From contig DATHAA010000021.1 of NCBI GenBank assembly GCA_035296905.1, forward strand, positions 1 to 6,378: DNA of 6,378 nt. Direction: 5' to 3'. The stretch comes from DATEOR01 sp035296905. GTDB lineage: Bacteria; Actinomycetota; Thermoleophilia; Gaiellales; Gaiellaceae. Position 1 is the stretch's first letter; every line of letters starts with the position of its first letter. The position numbers were made by a program, and so were the translations under genes. The notes under the pieces were generated by a model. That model was not told the DNA's origin. It did no database searches and saw only the letters and a list, made by a program, of their open reading frames with translations. Of the stretch, positions 4,910 to 6,378 are shown piece after piece.

Positions 4910-6232
4910 ATGCCCGTGAACGAGCGTGACCTTCGGGACGAGGCGCTCGAGCTTGCCCGCGACCTGATCAGGGTGGACACATCGAACCCGCCCGGCCGGG
5001 AAACGTCGGCCGCCCTCGTGCTCAAGAAGTACCTGGAGGCGAACGGCATCGAGTGCGAGCTCGTCGCGCGCGACCCCGACCGCGCCAATCTGATCGCTCG
5101 GATCCCGGGCACGGGCGAAGGGCCGAGCCTGGCCCTCCTCGGCCATACCGACGTCGTCCCTGCCGACGCCCAGGACTGGAAGCATCCGCCGTTCGAGGCG
5201 CACGTGGACGACGAGGGGTACCTGTGGGGCCGCGGCGCCGTCGACATGAAGAACGAGACGGCCACGAGAGCCGTTGCCATGGCGGAGCTGGCGCGCTCGG
5301 GCCACCGGCCGCGCGGCGACCTCGTCTATATCGCGGAGGCTGACGAGGAAGATGGAACGGAGCAGGTCGGATTGATCTGGCTGGTCGGCGAGCGGCCAGA
5401 CCTCCGCACGGACTACGCCTTGAACGAGGGCGGCGGCGAGCGGCTCGTTCTGGCCGACGGCCGTGTCGTCGTACCGATCGTGGTCGGCGAGAAGGCGACG
5501 CTGCCCGTGCTGGTCACCGCGCTCGGCGAGGCAGGCCACGCCTCGATGCCGACTGCGGGCGCCAACGCCGTTCCCCGCCTCGCCAGGCTGATCGAGCGCC
5601 TCGCGGCCTATCGCACCGAGCGCCATGTTCTCCCCGAGACCCGGGCCATGCTCGAAGCCCTAGTCGGCCCCTTCGACGGTGACGTCGACGACGCCGTGGC
5701 GCGAGCGTCGGCGCTCCACTCCGGCTTCCCGCACGAGCTGCCGGCGCTGCTCGGGATCACGATCGCACCAACGCGGCTGCGGGGCTCGAGCGCACGGAAC
5801 GTGATGCCCGGCCGCGCAAGCGTCGAGTGCGACTGCCGTGTCCTTCCGGGCATGACCGAGACGGATCTCGAGACCGAACTGCGGCTAGCGCTCGGCACCG
5901 ACCTTCCCTACGAGCTCGAGTTCCTCGAGCCGCCGAGCGGGGGCACCATCGCCTCCATCGACTCGCCGCTCTACGACCTCTGCCAGCGCTTTCTGGACGA
6001 GCGCGATCCGGGTGCAACACTGCTCCCGGTGCTCTCCGTCGGCTTCACCGACTCCCACTACCTCCGCCAGTCCTTCGGCACGTTGGCGTACGGCTTCTGG
6101 CCCTCACGGCACACGCCCGAAGAGGTGCGTTCGACCGGATTCCACAACAAGGACGAGCGGATCCATGTGGACGACCTCGGCTACGCAGCCGCCTTTCACG
6201 TGGAAGTCTGCCGGCGGGTCGGGGAGCTCTGA
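4910..6232 (+). CDS. M20-family zinc metallo-amidohydrolase (ArgE/DapE/YlmB-like)
   Basis: A complete 440-residue M20 enzyme. All expected metal ligands and catalytic residues are visible: LLGHTDVVPA (H79, D81 assisting), GRGAVDMK (bridging D112), the general base and ligand pair E146-E147 in EADEEDG, E173 in NEGGG, and H412 in FHNKDER near the C-terminus. GEAGHASMP (H210) opens the inserted dimerisation domain and supplies the histidine that reaches the partner active site. These enzymes hydrolyse amide bonds of N-acyl amino acids, dipeptides or formamides in the cytosol. The sequence alone does not pick the substrate; the closest general description is the ArgE/DapE-related deacylases. In the YlmB branch the substrate is formylaminopyrimidine, a thiamin breakdown product, and the riboswitch and CytX neighbours make that a reasonable hypothesis. 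ATG 4910 follows directly on the preceding stop, with GGAG at 4902-4905. The gene ends 2 nt before the next start. Confidence 0.92.
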   Translation: MPVNERDLRDEALELARDLIRVDTSNPPGRETSAALVLKKYLEANGIECELVARDPDRANLIARIPGTGEGPSLALLGHTDVVPADAQDWKHPPFEAHVDDEGYLWGRGAVDMKNETATRAVAMAELARSGHRPRGDLVYIAEADEEDGTEQVGLIWLVGERPDLRTDYALNEGGGERLVLADGRVVVPIVVGEKATLPVLVTALGEAGHASMPTAGANAVPRLARLIERLAAYRTERHVLPETRAMLEALVGPFDGDVDDAVARASALHSGFPHELPALLGITIAPTRLRGSSARNVMPGRASVECDCRVLPGMTETDLETELRLALGTDLPYELEFLEPPSGGTIASIDSPLYDLCQRFLDERDPGATLLPVLSVGFTDSHYLRQSFGTLAYGFWPSRHTPEEVRSTGFHNKDERIHVDDLGYAAAFHVEVCRRVGEL

Positions 6233-6234
6233 CC

Positions 6235-6378
6235 GTGCATCCCGGTGAGCTCGATGAGGTGCTCTCACTCGTCGCGACCGAGGCGCGCCGATACCTCCAC
6301 GGACTGGACGAGCGCCCGCTGCTCACGCCCGGGTCGGAAACCGCGGCCCGCTCGCTCGGAGGGCCGCTCCCCGAGGAG
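6235..6378 (+). CDS. PLP-dependent decarboxylase (group II amino-acid decarboxylase-like), N-terminal part only
   Basis: Forty-eight codons are present before the window ends. The sequence VHPGELDEVLSLVATEARRY followed by LHGLDERPLLTPG and LGGPLPEE resembles the N-terminal helix and substrate-channel segment of the pyridoxal-dependent decarboxylase family (aromatic amino acid and related decarboxylases), where a tyrosine-leucine helix leads to R-P-V/L-x-P and then L-P-E. The PLP lysine and all catalytic residues lie outside the window, so neither activity nor substrate can be judged. The start is GTG 6235, 2 nt after the M20 stop, with GGGGAG at 6221-6226 as a well-placed Shine-Dalgarno; the gene is therefore probably cotranscribed with the riboswitch operon. 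It could also be another fold-type I PLP enzyme. Confidence 0.65.
   Translation, partial: MHPGELDEVLSLVATEARRYLHGLDERPLLTPGSETAARSLGGPLPEE

Noticed and set aside
1..6378. CRISPR arrays, insertion sequences, tRNA or rRNA genes
   Set aside because: I saw no direct repeat series, transposase motifs, terminal repeats with target duplication, or tRNA cloverleaf arms in any gap; all gaps are under 120 bp.

Overview
The window is a dense, strongly GC-rich bacterial chromosome segment. Short intergenic gaps, GTG starts, sparse Shine-Dalgarno sites and gene content suggest a high-GC Gram-positive organism, perhaps an actinobacterium of the Thermoleophilia type. The lineage is a guess, because no marker gene is present.

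Left part (1-1260, all minus strand). In transcription order it holds a thioredoxin-fold, peroxiredoxin-like gene (1260-703), a GC-rich hairpin that may be a terminator, a small cupin gene (586-272), and the first 88 codons of an NAD-dependent epimerase/dehydratase (264-1, running off the window). The peroxiredoxin-like gene is the main discovery. Its reading frame is interrupted by one TGA (1137-1135) exactly where the family carries the first cysteine of its CxxC active site. The protein reads through as RHLY-U-LVC-QRH, and a hairpin with a GUU loop starts 14 nt after the UGA. This is what a bacterial selenocysteine gene with its SECIS element looks like. Conventional gene calling would truncate it to start at a GTG at 1107 or discard it.

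Centre (1311-3016, plus strand). Divergent from the selenoprotein candidate and 50 bp away lies an FAD-dependent amine/amino-acid oxidase (DAO/sarcosine oxidase beta type), followed 8 nt later by a histidine-phosphatase-superfamily enzyme.

Right part (about 3068-6378, plus strand). A clear TPP riboswitch (THI element) precedes an NCS1-family permease of the CytX type, a putative hydroxymethylpyrimidine transporter. Its Shine-Dalgarno lies in the closing stem of the riboswitch, so the real start is GTG 3177, not the ATG inside the aptamer. The permease overlaps a 137-residue protein with two Asp-box (BNR) motifs (GTGA overlap). That gene abuts an M20 metallo-amidohydrolase, followed after 2 nt by the N-terminus of a PLP-dependent decarboxylase. 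The tight packing suggests one thiamin-responsive transcript. Because the known formylaminopyrimidine deformylase YlmB is an M20 enzyme, this operon may salvage pyrimidine precursors of thiamin; that role is inference.

Two GTG starts (cupin 586, oxidase 1311) lack a usable Shine-Dalgarno but have TAnnnT at -12 to -7, suggesting leaderless mRNAs.
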